Below are positions 53,163 to 62,890 of a stretch of 64,000 nucleotides of DNA, piece by piece (the first letter of the stretch is position 1; every line of letters starts with the position of its first letter). Position numbers and translations under genes: made by a program. A model generated the notes under the pieces. That model saw only the letters and a list, made by a program, of their open reading frames with translations. It had not been told where the DNA came from and did no database searches. Origin of the DNA: Bradyrhizobium quebecense (GTDB lineage: Bacteria; Pseudomonadota; Alphaproteobacteria; Rhizobiales; Xanthobacteraceae); NCBI RefSeq assembly GCF_013373795.3, contig NZ_CP088022.1, positions 4,092,001 through 4,156,000 on the forward strand. The letters run 5' to 3'.

Positions 53163-53971
53163 GCAGCGCGTGCCGTCACTCGCGGAACTGGCGCGATCCG
53201 GCGCACCGGGTCGGTCCAGGTGATGATCTCGAAATGGCCGTCCTCGTGCTCGGCGAGCGCCGTGCAGCTCTCCACCCAGTCGCCGCAATTCATGTAGCGG
53301 ATGCCGTGCTCGTCATGAATCGTCGCGTAATGGATGTGGCCGCAGATCACGCCGTCGCAGCCGTGACGCCGCGCCTCGCCGGCCAGCGTCGCCTCGAACG
53401 CGCCGATATAGTTCACCGCCTTCTTGACCTTCAGCTTGGCCCATTGCGACAGCGACCAGTACGGTACGCCGAACATCTTGCGGAAGAAGTTGACGAAGCG
53501 ATTCATCTGGATCGCGAAGTCGTAGGCCTTGTCGCCGAGATGGGCGAGCCAGCGCGCGTTCTGCACCACGAGATCGAAGATGTCGCCGTGGATCACGAGG
53601 TAGCGCTTGCCGTCGGCGCCGGTGTGAACGGTGTTCTCCACCACGTCGATGCCGCCGAAATGCGTGCCGTAATATTTGCGCAGGAACTCGTCGTGGTTGC
53701 CCGGGACGTAGATCACCTTGGCGCCCTTGCGCGCCTTGCGCAGCATCTTCTGCACGAAATCATTGTGGGTCTGCGGCCAGTACCAGTTCGACTTCAGCGC
53801 CCAGCCGTCAACGATATCACCAACGAGGTAGATCGTGTCGGCATCGTGGGAGCGGAGGAAGTCCAGCAGGCGGTCGGCTTGCGAACCGCGGGCTCCGAGA
53901 TGAACATCGGAGATAAACAAAGTGCGAAAGCGCCGCTCTGGGCTTTCTTCACTCAAGGAGTCACTTCCCAT
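53159..53971 (-). CDS. UDP-2,3-diacylglucosamine diphosphatase-like metallophosphoesterase
   Basis: 270 residues from the ATG at 53971. Metallophosphoesterase motifs in order are SDVHLG (DxH), GDIVDGW (GDxxD), GNHDE (GNHD), VIHGDIFD and GHIHYA (GHxH). The layout resembles LpxH, the lipid A enzyme releasing UMP. Many alphaproteobacteria use LpxI for that step and have such paralogues with lipid-related roles, so the reaction is not certain. The coupled downstream GT4 gene points to glycolipid metabolism. Confidence 0.85.
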   Translation of the reverse strand: MGSDSLSEESPERRFRTLFISDVHLGARGSQADRLLDFLRSHDADTIYLVGDIVDGWALKSNWYWPQTHNDFVQKMLRKARKGAKVIYVPGNHDEFLRKYYGTHFGGIDVVENTVHTGADGKRYLVIHGDIFDLVVQNARWLAHLGDKAYDFAIQMNRFVNFFRKMFGVPYWSLSQWAKLKVKKAVNYIGAFEATLAGEARRHGCDGVICGHIHYATIHDEHGIRYMNCGDWVESCTALAEHEDGHFEIITWTDPVRRIAPVPRVTARAA

Positions 53972-54212
53972 GCCTGTGCACCTAACAGATTCCTGTGACA
54001 AGGCGATGACGACCCCCGCGACCCAAGGCCTCACTAACAGTTAACGAGAATCAGCAGCACGCCCCTCCAGTGCGGATAACAGCGGCGTGCGACAATCTGG
54101 CGACATGGATGGACGCGGCTGAGCGGAACAGGCGTTGTGTTGCCTGCATATCGCGGCGGAACAACGCGCATTTGAGCAACGAATGCGTAGCCCGGATGAA
54201 GCCGCGGAGCTT

Positions 54213-55010
54213 TCAATAATACTTGTGGAAGTGATGCACCGGTCCATGGCCGTGCCCGACGGCGAAGCGATCCGCCTGCGCGATCGCATCGGTGATCCAG
54301 GCCTTGGCGTTGCGCACGGCGGTCTCCATGCCTTCGCCTTTCGCCAGTCCGGCGGCGATCGCCGATGACAGCGAGCAGCCGGTGCCGTGCGTGTTCGATG
54401 TCGCAATGCGCGGCGCCGCGAGCGCGATGCTGCGCGCGCCATCGATCAGATAGTCGATGCTCTCGGCGCCGTGCCCGTGGCCGCCCTTGACCAGCACCGC
54501 GCGACATCCCATCGCCAGCAATTGCCGGCCCTGTCGCGCGACGTCGGCCTCGCTCGATGCGACCGGTTCGTTCAGCAGCGCCGCCGCTTCCGGCAAGTTC
54601 GGCGTGATCAGCGAGGCCAGTGGAAACAGCATGATCTTCAGCGCATCGACCGCCTCGGCAGCCAGCAGCCGATCGCCCGAGGTTGCGACCATCACCGGAT
54701 CGAGCACGACATGGCGCGGCGCCCAGCGCTTCAGCCCGTCGGCAATCGCCGCGATGGTCTCGGCCTGCGCCACCATGCCGATCTTCACCGCGCCGACGTC
54801 GAGGTCGGAGAACACCGCATCGATCTGGGCCGTGACGAACGAAGCGGGCACCGGATGGATGCCGCTGACCCCGGTGGTGTTCTGCGGCGTCAGCGCCGTG
54901 ATGGCGGAGGCGCCATAGACCCCGAGCGCGGCAAAGCTCTTGAGGTCGGCCTGGATGCCCGCCCCACCCGAGGAATCCGAGCCGGCAATGGTGAGCGCGA
55001 CCGGCGTCAT
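54213..55010 (-). CDS. thiD: Hydroxymethylpyrimidine/phosphomethylpyrimidine kinase
   Basis: 265 residues from the ATG at 55010. N-terminal [35 protein letters not shown], split by the fold, is diagnostic of ThiD. The C-terminal ATP/anion-hole motif is [15 protein letters not shown] near 210 with the catalytic Cys/Asp-equivalent loop. It phosphorylates the pyrimidine moiety twice in thiamine synthesis. No other thiamine gene or THI-box riboswitch is recognised around it. Confidence 0.93.
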   Translation of the reverse strand: MTPVALTIAGSDSSGGAGIQADLKSFAALGVYGASAITALTPQNTTGVSGIHPVPASFVTAQIDAVFSDLDVGAVKIGMVAQAETIAAIADGLKRWAPRHVVLDPVMVATSGDRLLAAEAVDALKIMLFPLASLITPNLPEAAALLNEPVASSEADVARQGRQLLAMGCRAVLVKGGHGHGAESIDYLIDGARSIALAAPRIATSNTHGTGCSLSSAIAAGLAKGEGMETAVRNAKAWITDAIAQADRFAVGHGHGPVHHFHKYY

Positions 55011-55203
55011 GTTGCGGGACCGGCCGTTGAGACGAATGAGACCATGACGAACAAGATCATGGCCTGTCCTAGCCCGGCCGCCCAGCGGCAGCAAGTTCGC
55101 CTGACTTTACCGCGCGTTGGCCTTGTTGCCCCCTTGCCTCGCCCCCTTGCCTTGGCCGCCCGTTTTTGGCCTATAGTCGGCCAAATCCCCGGAGACGACT
55201 TTG

Positions 55204-55449
55204 ATGGTTCCTTTCTTCGTCCAGATCAAATGCAAGCTCGGCCAGTCCTACACCGTCGCCAACGCGCTGGCGGAAGCCGAGATTGCCTCCGAGATCTATT
55301 CCACCGCGGGCAATTACGATCTGCTGGTCAAGTTCTACGTCGACCACGACACCGACATCGGCCATTTCATCAACGAGAAGGTTCAGGTGATCCCGGGCAT
55401 CCAGGACACCCTCACCATCATCACCTTCAAGGCGTTCGGCGCGAAGTAG
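55204..55449 (+). CDS. Stand-alone Lrp/AsnC ligand-binding (RAM) domain protein
   Basis: 81 residues that are only the alpha-beta RAM/AsnC_trans_reg domain: FFVQIKCKLGQSYTVANALAE, IYSTAGNYDLLVKFYVD and IPGIQDTLTIITFKAF. No DNA-binding helix-turn-helix is present. Such short proteins form rings and bind amino acids, possibly modulating full-length Lrp proteins. The ATG at 55204 is preferred to the TTG before it. Divergent from thiD. Confidence 0.85.
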   Translation: MVPFFVQIKCKLGQSYTVANALAEAEIASEIYSTAGNYDLLVKFYVDHDTDIGHFINEKVQVIPGIQDTLTIITFKAFGAK

Positions 55450-55460
55450 GACGCCCCCCG

Positions 55461-56390
55461 CTAGGACTTCTTCTCGGGCTTCACCGGCTTCGGCGGTCCC
55501 TCGACCGGCGGCAGCGACTTGATGTATTCGGCGATCGCGTCGCGATCGGTCGGCGAGAGCTGCGAGGTGTTGCGGATCACGCGCACCATCGATCCGCCGG
55601 CGCTGTCGCCGTCCGGCGTCTGTCCGCTATCGAGGAAATAGGCGACATCCTTCACACTCCAGTCCGAGAGCCCCCTCGGCGTGATGTTGGGCACCCAGCC
55701 TTCGCCTTCCGGATTAGGGCCACCGGCGAAGCGCTGCGAGCTGATGATGCCGCCGAGAAAATTGCGCGGGCTGTGACACTCGGCGCAATGGCCGAAGCTG
55801 TTGACGAGATAGGCGCCGCGATACCAATGCGCCGAGCGGCTCGCATCCGCGACGAACGGCTTGCCGTCCATGAACAAGAATTTCCAGACGCCGACATTGC
55901 GCCTGATGTTGAAGGGAAACGGCACATCGTGGTCGCGCACCTTGCCGGCGACCGGCGGCAAGGTCTTCAGATAGGCGAACAGGTCGCGCACGTCATTGAG
56001 CCTGGCGTGCTGATAGGATGTGTAGGGAAACGCCGGAAAATAGTGCGTCCCCGACGGCGAGGTGCCCTTCATGACCGCGGTGACGAAATCAGCCTCGCTC
56101 CAGCGGCCGATGCCGTCGTTCGGGTCGGGCGAGATGTTCGGTGCATAGAAGGTACCGAACGGCGACGGTATCGCGAGGCCGCCGCCGAGCCTGGTGCGAT
56201 CGTCCTGCTTCGGCACCGCATGGCAGGAGGAACATCCTCCCGCATTGAACGTTGTGAGCCCGTTGGCCAGATTGGGCTGGTAGGCGGGCAGCGCGCTCGC
56301 GGCAACGGTCGCGGGGATCGTCAGCCACCAGAACACACCGAAGCCGATCAAGCCGGCCAAAGCGGCCAGGAGGAGAATTCGTCGCAACAT
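55461..56390 (-). CDS. Di-haem c-type cytochrome
   Basis: 309 residues with an N-terminal anchor helix (ILLLAALAGLIGFGVFWWL). Two haem sites are visible: CSSCH near residue 57 and CAECH near 200. Axial Met candidates follow each. The layout matches the cytochrome subunits of alcohol/sorbosone-type dehydrogenases and related electron carriers, with GTFYAPNISPDPNDGIG as a typical block. It sits in the periplasm, membrane-anchored. No dehydrogenase gene is directly beside it. Confidence 0.88.
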   Translation of the reverse strand: MLRRILLLAALAGLIGFGVFWWLTIPATVAASALPAYQPNLANGLTTFNAGGCSSCHAVPKQDDRTRLGGGLAIPSPFGTFYAPNISPDPNDGIGRWSEADFVTAVMKGTSPSGTHYFPAFPYTSYQHARLNDVRDLFAYLKTLPPVAGKVRDHDVPFPFNIRRNVGVWKFLFMDGKPFVADASRSAHWYRGAYLVNSFGHCAECHSPRNFLGGIISSQRFAGGPNPEGEGWVPNITPRGLSDWSVKDVAYFLDSGQTPDGDSAGGSMVRVIRNTSQLSPTDRDAIAEYIKSLPPVEGPPKPVKPEKKS

Positions 56391-56556
56391 TCACCGATCC
56401 GTCATTGGTCGCGTCAGTTCATCAACCAGTATGATGGCAACCGATCGCACAAGCTCGCATCAAATTTGCCGCACTCACGATCATTTTGGGAATAAATCCG
56501 GAGAGCCGCGGTTTGAAGATTTGCAACCATCGTGTGACGTCAAAGGGGAGAGAACC

Positions 56557-56979
56557 ATGCCAAACAAGACCTTGCTTGCCACACTGACATTGGGCGCCGC
56601 AATCGCGCTCGCCGGTCCGGCCTTTGCCGAGAAGCTGCAGGCCAAATTGGACGGCAAGTCCGAAGTGCCTGCGACCACCAGCGCCGGCTCCGGCACTGCC
56701 GACATCGACTACGACGCAGCCACCAAGAAGCTCAGCTGGAAGCTGACCTATTCCGGCCTGTCGGGTCCGGCCACCGCCGCGCATTTCCACGGCCCCGCCG
56801 AAGCCGGCAAGAATTCCGGTGTCGCTGTTGCCATCCCGAACGCGACGTCGAGCCCGGTCGAGGGCAGCGCAACGTTGACCGACGCGCAGGCCGCCGACCT
56901 CCTCGCCGGCAAGTACTATGTCAACGTCCACACCGCGGCCAACCCGGGCGGCGAGATTCGCGGCCAGGTCACGAAGTAA
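56557..56979 (+). CDS. CHRD-domain secreted protein
   Basis: 140 residues from the ATG at 56557, with GGGGAG upstream. The signal peptide ends AGPAFAE. The CHRD domain shows LDGKSEVPATTSAGSGTADIDYD, AAHFHGPAEAGKN and YYVNVHTAANPGGEIRGQV, each split here for length. CHRD domains occur in chordin and in bacterial exported proteins of unclear function. The H-x-H-G-P motif may bind metal. It ends facing the cytochrome c' gene with a shared terminator. Confidence 0.88.
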   Translation: MPNKTLLATLTLGAAIALAGPAFAEKLQAKLDGKSEVPATTSAGSGTADIDYDAATKKLSWKLTYSGLSGPATAAHFHGPAEAGKNSGVAVAIPNATSSPVEGSATLTDAQAADLLAGKYYVNVHTAANPGGEIRGQVTK

Positions 56980-57032
56980 TCAGTTCACCAAGTAGATCGC
57001 GCAAAGTCACGTCAACAAGAAACGGCCGGCAC

Positions 57033-57067
57033 AAAAAAGGGCGGATGCTTCACGGCATCCGCCCTTT
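57033..57067. terminator. Bidirectional intrinsic terminator
   Basis: GGGCGGATGC (57039-57048), loop TTCACG and GCATCCGCCC (57055-57064) form a perfect 10-bp stem. AAAAAA precedes it and TTT follows, so it serves best as terminator for the minus-strand cytochrome gene and also lies at the end of the plus-strand CHRD gene. Confidence 0.9.
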
Positions 57068-57084
57068 GATCGACCGAATGGCGA

Positions 57085-57531
57085 TCAGCCCTTCTTGAGG
57101 CGATAGGTCTCGTGGCAGCCGCCGCACTGCTTGCCGATCACCGTCAGCTCGGCCTTCAGCGTGTCGACATCCTTGATCTTGCCCTTGGCGTCAGCGACGG
57201 ACTTGGCAAAGCTCGCGATGTGCTGCTCGAAGCCGGCCTTGTCTTCCCAGATCTTCGGCCCAGCGGAGTAATCGCCTTCCGTCTTGAGGCCCTTGCTGCT
57301 TTCAGGGAACAGCGTCGGCAGCTTCTTGGCGGTGTCCTCGAACTTCGTCAGCGCGGCGTCGACCGTTGCCTGGTCGTAGGGCTTCTCGCCCTTGATGATG
57401 GCGCCGAGTGCACCGGCGTTCTTGCCGGTTTCCTTCATCTGGGCCTGGGTCTGCTTGACCTGATTCTGGTCGGCCACCACCGCCCCCGCACTCAACGCAA
57501 GCATCGCTGCAACGACGACAATCCGCTTCAT
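57085..57531 (-). CDS. Cytochrome c' / class II c-type cytochrome
   Basis: 148 residues from the ATG at 57531. A signal peptide ends AGAVVADQ. A four-helix-bundle sequence carries the single haem site CGGCHETYRLKKG near the C-terminus, the class II position. Periplasmic. Cytochromes c' bind NO and CO, which may matter in a denitrifying or microaerobic organism (inference). The first ~30 residues after the leader match the family helix A (QVKQTQAQMKETGKNAGALG). Confidence 0.9.
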   Translation of the reverse strand: MKRIVVVAAMLALSAGAVVADQNQVKQTQAQMKETGKNAGALGAIIKGEKPYDQATVDAALTKFEDTAKKLPTLFPESSKGLKTEGDYSAGPKIWEDKAGFEQHIASFAKSVADAKGKIKDVDTLKAELTVIGKQCGGCHETYRLKKG

Positions 57532-57634
57532 CGGCAAAACCCCTCAATCCTGCTCTGTCCCGGTCCGCAGGTACGCGGCCGGCCTGGTTTGCAAACACCG
57601 CCGGCGGAGTCTTCATTCCGCCTGCGACAATTTA

Positions 57635-59944
57635 TCAGAGATTATGGTGGCGCTGCGCCTCACGGATCGCGATCCAGACCCGCTCCGGCGTGGCCGGCAT
57701 GTCGATGTGGTCGATCCCGAACTCGCGATGCAGTCCCTCGACGATCGCGTTGACGACCGCCGGACACGAGCCGATCGCGCCGGCCTCGCCCGCGCCCTTC
57801 ACGCCGAGCGGGTTGGTCGTGCACGGCACGTTGTGGGTCTCGAACACGAAGGACGGTCCGTCGGCGGCGCGCGGCATCGCATAGTCCATGAAGGTGCCGG
57901 TGACGAGTTGACCGTCGGTCGGGCTATAGACCGCCTGCTCCATCAGCGCCTGTCCGATGCCCTGCATCGCGCCGCCATGCACCTGGCCCGCGAGCATCAG
58001 CGGATTGAGCGTGACGCCGAAATCATCGACGATGACGTAGCTGACGATCTTGATGATACCGGTGGCGGGATCGATCTCGACCTCGGCGAGATGCGTGCCG
58101 TTCGGATAGGTGCCGTCGGCGCTGGCGAAGGTCGCGCTCGAGTTCATCTTCGTGGTATCGCCGCCGGGACGCTTGGCGAGATCGGCAAAGCTGACCGAAC
58201 GGTCGGTGCCGGCGATGCGGATGCGGCCGTCGGCGATTTCAAGGTCGCCGGCGCCGGCTTCCAGCGCCTGCGCCGCAAGCTCCTTCAGCTTGTTGCCGAG
58301 CTCGTGCGTCGCCCGCTGCACGCTGACGCCGCCGGACGGGATCGATGCCGAACCGCCGGTGCCGAGGCCGGTCGCGATCTTGTCGGTGTCGCCCTGCAGC
58401 ACATGGACGCGCTCCGGCGGCACGCCGAACTGCTCGGCGACGATCTGCGCATAAGCGGTCTGGTGGCCCTGCCCGCTCGACTGCGTGCCGATCAGGATCG
58501 AGATGTCGCCGTTGGGATCGAGCGCCACATTGGCGGTCTCCTCGCCCATGGTGCCGCAGACCTCGACATAGCTCGCCATGCCGATGCCCCGCACCAGCCC
58601 GTCCTTCTTGGCAGCCTTGGCGCGCTTCGGAAACTCCTTCCAGTTGGCGATCTCCATCGCGCGCTTCATATGCGCGGCGAAGTCGCCGGAGTCGTAGACC
58701 TTGCCGGTCGCGGTCGTGTAGGGCAGCGACTTCGGCGGGATGAAATTCTTCCGCCGGATGGCGTCCGGCGTCATGCCGAGCTTTCGCGCGGCGGCATCGA
58801 CCAGCCGCTCGATCACATAGGCGGCCTCCGGGCGGCCGGCGCCGCGATAGGCGTCGACCGGCACCGTGTTGGTGAACACCGTGCGGACGCGGCAGTGGAA
58901 GGCCTGGATGTCATAGAGGCCCGGCAGCATGCCGGCGCCGCCATGCGGGATATAGGGCGCAAACGTCGAGAGATAGGCACCCATGTCGCCCATCAGGTCG
59001 ACATCCATGCCGAGGAATTTGCCGTCCTCGGCGAGCGCCATCTTCGCGGTGGTGAGATTGTCGCGGCCCTGCGCGTCGCCCATGAAATGGTCGGAACGCT
59101 CGGCGGTCCATTTGACGGACTTCTTGAGCTTGCGCGCCGCGACCGAGATCAGCGCATACTCGCGATATGGAAACAGCTTGGTGCCGAAGCCGCCGCCGAC
59201 ATCCGGGCAGATCACCCGCATGTTCTCCTTCGGCATCTTCAGGATCATGTCGCAGAGGATCTCGCGCAGGCGATGGCTGCCCTGGCTGCCGATCGTCAGC
59301 GTCAGATGATCCTTCCTGGCGTCGTATTCCGCGACCGCGGCGCGCGTCTCCATGAAATTGGTAATGACGCGCGGATTGACGATGGTGATCTCGGCCACCG
59401 CATGGGCCTTGGCAAAGGCGGCCTCGGCCGCGCCCTTGTCGCCGATCGATACGTCGAACAGCAGATTGCCGGGCTTGTCCGGCCACACCTGCGGCGCGCC
59501 CTTCTTCACCGCATTGATCAGGCCGGCCACCGCCGGCAACGGCGTCCACTTGACGTCGATGGCCTCGATCGCGTCGCGGGCATGATCGACGGTATCGGCG
59601 ACCACAAAGGCGATGGCGTCGCCGACATGGCGCACCTCATCCTTGGCGAGGATCGGATAAGGCGGTGCGGTGAACGGATCGGTTTCGAGATTGAACAGGC
59701 ACGGCAGGCCGCCGAGTTCGGCGACATCGGCCGCGGTCAGGATCAGCGCCACGCCGGGCATGCCGCGGGCCTTGCCGGCATCGATCGTATAGGTCGCGTG
59801 CGCATGCGGCGAGCGCAGCATCAACGCGTGCAATGCGGGAGACGGTGCAACGTCGTCAGTATAGCGGCCCTTGCCGCGAATCAGAGCGTCATCCTCCTTG
59901 CGTCGCACACTTTGTCCGACGCCGAACTTGATGGGAGCTGCCAT
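57635..59944 (-). CDS. Xanthine dehydrogenase-family molybdopterin-binding subunit (form II CODH-like)
   Basis: 769 residues from the ATG at 59944. Opening FGVGQSVRRKEDDALIRGKGRYTDD is typical of CoxL-like large subunits. Molybdopterin-contacting GGGFGTK lies near 255, AYRGAGRPE near 374 replaces the AYRCSFR of true form I CO dehydrogenase, and the catalytic Glu is in GVKGAGEAGAIG. It therefore hydroxylates an unknown N-heterocycle or aldehyde rather than oxidising CO. The small Fe-S and FAD subunits are not in the window. Confidence 0.9.
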   Translation of the reverse strand: MAAPIKFGVGQSVRRKEDDALIRGKGRYTDDVAPSPALHALMLRSPHAHATYTIDAGKARGMPGVALILTAADVAELGGLPCLFNLETDPFTAPPYPILAKDEVRHVGDAIAFVVADTVDHARDAIEAIDVKWTPLPAVAGLINAVKKGAPQVWPDKPGNLLFDVSIGDKGAAEAAFAKAHAVAEITIVNPRVITNFMETRAAVAEYDARKDHLTLTIGSQGSHRLREILCDMILKMPKENMRVICPDVGGGFGTKLFPYREYALISVAARKLKKSVKWTAERSDHFMGDAQGRDNLTTAKMALAEDGKFLGMDVDLMGDMGAYLSTFAPYIPHGGAGMLPGLYDIQAFHCRVRTVFTNTVPVDAYRGAGRPEAAYVIERLVDAAARKLGMTPDAIRRKNFIPPKSLPYTTATGKVYDSGDFAAHMKRAMEIANWKEFPKRAKAAKKDGLVRGIGMASYVEVCGTMGEETANVALDPNGDISILIGTQSSGQGHQTAYAQIVAEQFGVPPERVHVLQGDTDKIATGLGTGGSASIPSGGVSVQRATHELGNKLKELAAQALEAGAGDLEIADGRIRIAGTDRSVSFADLAKRPGGDTTKMNSSATFASADGTYPNGTHLAEVEIDPATGIIKIVSYVIVDDFGVTLNPLMLAGQVHGGAMQGIGQALMEQAVYSPTDGQLVTGTFMDYAMPRAADGPSFVFETHNVPCTTNPLGVKGAGEAGAIGSCPAVVNAIVEGLHREFGIDHIDMPATPERVWIAIREAQRHHNL

Positions 59945-60072
59945 CGTCTCTCCAATTGCCTTGGTTGTTTGTATGCATATTGGCGTGGTTGTCAGCGAAG
60001 CGCAAACCGCTTTCCGCCGCACGCGGCGCTATCCCAAGGTCGGCTCCTATGCGTTTGATTTGACAGGTAAAA

Positions 60073-61602
60073 CTATACGCGCCGCAGCGCGAACAGCCAG
60101 CCGCGGCCGAACAGTGTGAGGATCAGCAAGGCGTAGACGAAGGCGCCGACCGTGATCAGCAGCAGCAGGATCATCTCATCGCGAAAGATCTGCATCGGCG
60201 CGAACCACACATAGGCGAAATGCGAGGTCAGCCACAGCGCGAGCGCAAGGAGCAGCCCGCAAATCGCGAACGTGCCGAACGAGCGGATCAGCGCGCGATC
60301 GAACGCGAGATAGCCGCGGCGCACCGCGAACAGCAGCACCAGCAGGAGATTGACCCAGGCGCCGACCGCGGTCGCGAGCGCGAGCCCGACCTGCGCCAGT
60401 GAGCCGACCAGCGCGATCTTCAGCGCGACGTTGACCGCGACCCCGGTCAGCGCCGCCTTGACCGGGGTTGCGGTGTCCTTGCGCGCATAGAAGGTCGCGA
60501 CCGCGCTGCGAATCATCACGAATGGAATCAGGCCGACCGCATAGGCCGCGAGCGTGGCGCCCGCGCTTGCGGCGTCGGCCTTCGAGAAGGCGCCGCGGGC
60601 AAACATCGCGCGCATGATCGGATCGGCGACCGTCAGGAACGCCGCCACGAACGGCACCGAGAACAGCAGCGTGAAATCGAAGGCGCGGCGCTGCGCGGCC
60701 AAGGCGCCGGCGTGATCGTCGGCGGTCAGGCGCCGCGACATCTCCGGCAGCAGCACGGTGCCGATCGCGATCCCGATCACCCCGATCGGCAATTGATTGA
60801 GTCGGTCGGCATAGTACAGCGCCGACAGCGCGCCGGCGGGGAGGAAGGTCGCGATGATGGTATCGGCGAACAGCGCCACCTGCGTTCCCATCGAGCCCAG
60901 CGTCGCCGGCCCCAGTGCCCGGAAGAAGGCGCGGACGTCCTCGTCGAGCCTGAGGGCCGCGAATCGCGGCAGGCCGCCGTGGCGCCCGAGGTCGCCGGCG
61001 AGCAGGAAGAATTGCAGGAAGCCCGAGATCAGGACGCCCCAGGCCGCCGCGTGGCCGGCACTCGGGAAGAACGCCGCGAGCGCCAGCGTCATCATCATGG
61101 CGAGATTGAGGAAGATCGGTGCCGCGGCGGCGCTGGCGAAGCGATGCATCACGTTGAGCATGCCGCCATAGAGCGTCACCAGCGTGATCAGCAGCAGATA
61201 GGGAAAGGTGATGCGCGTCAGCTCGATCGCGAGCTGACGCTGGGATGCGTCCTCGGTGAAGCCTGGTGCGAGAATGCTCATCGCCTGCGGCATGAACGCC
61301 ATCGCCACCACCAGCAGGACCACCTGCGAGGCGAACAGCAGCGTGAAGATGCGGTCGGCGAACAGCCGCGCCGACGCCTCGCCGCGCTCGCCATGAACAT
61401 GGGCATAGGCCGGCACGAAGGCGGCGTTGAAGGCGCCTTCGGCAAAGATCGCGCGGAAATGATTGGGCAGCCGCAGCGCCACGAAGAAGGCGTCGGCCAC
61501 CGGCCCTGCACCGAGGATCGCCGCGAGCATGATGTCGCGCGCGAACCCGGTGACCCGCGATAGCAGGGTATAGCCGCCGACGGTGAAGATGCGCCCAAGC
61601 AT
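60073..61602 (-). CDS. murJ: Lipid II flippase MurJ
   Basis: 509 residues, ~14 helices. The family start GYTLLSRVTGFARDIMLAAILGAGPVADAFFVALRLPN (split) and LFAEGAFNAAFVPAYA contain the conserved Arg and Glu residues of the MOP/MVF flippases. It moves lipid II across the inner membrane for peptidoglycan synthesis. The neighbours upstream are the sugar aminotransferase and dehydrogenase genes on the same strand, so a cell-envelope operon is likely although a repeat lies between. Confidence 0.95.
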   Translation of the reverse strand: MLGRIFTVGGYTLLSRVTGFARDIMLAAILGAGPVADAFFVALRLPNHFRAIFAEGAFNAAFVPAYAHVHGERGEASARLFADRIFTLLFASQVVLLVVAMAFMPQAMSILAPGFTEDASQRQLAIELTRITFPYLLLITLVTLYGGMLNVMHRFASAAAAPIFLNLAMMMTLALAAFFPSAGHAAAWGVLISGFLQFFLLAGDLGRHGGLPRFAALRLDEDVRAFFRALGPATLGSMGTQVALFADTIIATFLPAGALSALYYADRLNQLPIGVIGIAIGTVLLPEMSRRLTADDHAGALAAQRRAFDFTLLFSVPFVAAFLTVADPIMRAMFARGAFSKADAASAGATLAAYAVGLIPFVMIRSAVATFYARKDTATPVKAALTGVAVNVALKIALVGSLAQVGLALATAVGAWVNLLLVLLFAVRRGYLAFDRALIRSFGTFAICGLLLALALWLTSHFAYVWFAPMQIFRDEMILLLLITVGAFVYALLILTLFGRGWLFALRRV

Positions 61603-61664
61603 GCGCTGCTTCTAGCGCATCATCACCTTACGTCAAAATGACGTATTCAGGACGCTAACGATCC

Positions 61665-61713
61665 AGGCATGATCCAGCCCGAAAACCGGAAGCCACTTTT
61701 CGGGATCATGCCT
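61665..61713. repeat. GCATGATC-type palindromic repeat, copy 2
   Basis: Starts AGGCATGATCC and ends GGATCATGCCT, perfect outer arms of 11 bp, with CCGAAAACCGG inside as in copy 1 at 39679. The stop codon (TGA) of the DegT-family gene at 61706-61708 is inside the outer arm. It could form a terminator-like hairpin between that gene and murJ. Confidence 0.75.
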
Positions 61714-62857
61714 GTAGCGCGCTGCGCACAGCCGCGATGACGCGGTCCTGCGCCGCCTCGTCGAGATAGGGGTGCATCGGCAGGGCGATGACGTCCTTCG
61801 ACAGGCGCTCGCTGACCGGCAGGCCACCGTCGGCAACCGGATAGTGGCTGTAGGCCGTCTGCTGGTGGACCGACTTCGGATAGTAGATCATGGTCGGCAC
61901 GCCCTGCGCCTTCAAGGCGGCCGCGAAGGCGTCACGATCGATGCCGTTGGTCAGACGGATGGTGTATTGCGCCCAGACCGAGGTGCAGCCGGGAGCCACG
62001 CGCGGCACCGCGACGAGGTTGCCGAGCGCCCGCGAATAGCGTTCCGCCACCTTGTTGCGCGCGGCGATCTCATCGTCGAAGATCTTCAGCTTCTCGAGCA
62101 GGATAGCCGCCTGCATGGTGTCGAGCCGCGCCGTGAGGCCGAGCCGCACGTTGTCGTACTTGTCCGAGCCCTGGCCGTGGACGCGGATGCTGCGCAGCGT
62201 GCGCGCGAGCTCCTCGTCGTCGGTGAAGATCGCGCCGCCGTCGCCGAAACAGCCGAGCGGCTTGGCCGGGAAGAAGCTGGTGCCGGTCGCGAGGCCGAAA
62301 GTGCCGAGCCTGCGGTTCTTGTAGGTTGCGCCAAAGCCCTGCGCGGCATCGTCGAGCACGAACAGGCCCTCGGCCTCGGCGACCGCGCCGATCGCATCGT
62401 GATCGGCGCTCTGGCCGAACAGGTCGACCGGGATCACGGCAACCGGCTTCAGCCCGCGTGCGCGCGCCGTCGCAATGCCGCGCTTCAACGAATTGACGTC
62501 GATGTTGAAGGTCTCCTCATCGACATCGACGAAAACCGGCGTCGCGCCGGTCAGCGTCACGACTTCGCCGGTCGCGCAGAAGGTGAAGGTCGGGCAGAGC
62601 ACCGCATCGCCCGGCCCGACATTCTTCGCCATCAGGACCATCAGCAGCGCGTCGGTGCCGCTGGCGCAGCTCACCACGTGCTTGGCGCCGCTATAGTCCG
62701 CCAGCGCCTTCTCCAGCGCAGTGACTTCCGGACCGTTGATGAACTGGCAATGGTCGAGCACGCGCGCGACCGCGTCATCGATCGACTTGCCGAGCCGCCG
62801 GCGCTGCGCGGCGATATCGATGAAGGGAATGGGCTCAAGCTGCATATGCTGGTTCAT
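61706..62857 (-). CDS. gnnB: DegT/DnrJ/EryC1-family sugar aminotransferase (GnnB-like)
   Basis: 383 residues from the ATG at 62857. PLP fold-type I. The cofactor Lys is in FFPAKPLGCFGDGG near 185, replacing the usual SxxxxK form but matching WbpE/GnnB-like enzymes. CASGTDALLM and LFVLDDAAQGFGA are family blocks. It transfers an amino group to a UDP-3-keto-sugar. The gene directly upstream encodes the dehydrogenase that would make this keto-sugar. Together they suit synthesis of UDP-2,3-diamino sugar used in Bradyrhizobium lipid A. Symbol by context, not proven. Confidence 0.7.
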   Translation of the reverse strand: MNQHMQLEPIPFIDIAAQRRRLGKSIDDAVARVLDHCQFINGPEVTALEKALADYSGAKHVVSCASGTDALLMVLMAKNVGPGDAVLCPTFTFCATGEVVTLTGATPVFVDVDEETFNIDVNSLKRGIATARARGLKPVAVIPVDLFGQSADHDAIGAVAEAEGLFVLDDAAQGFGATYKNRRLGTFGLATGTSFFPAKPLGCFGDGGAIFTDDEELARTLRSIRVHGQGSDKYDNVRLGLTARLDTMQAAILLEKLKIFDDEIAARNKVAERYSRALGNLVAVPRVAPGCTSVWAQYTIRLTNGIDRDAFAAALKAQGVPTMIYYPKSVHQQTAYSHYPVADGGLPVSERLSKDVIALPMHPYLDEAAQDRVIAAVRSALQA

Positions 62858-62890
62858 GGAAGCTCTTTGCACGTGTTGAATGAATGACAA

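Noticed and set aside
57644..60058. An 804-residue open frame on the plus strand
   Set aside because: It lies antisense to the molybdopterin subunit, whose cofactor motifs are unmistakable. The plus-strand product is Arg/His/Asp-rich with no recognisable fold.
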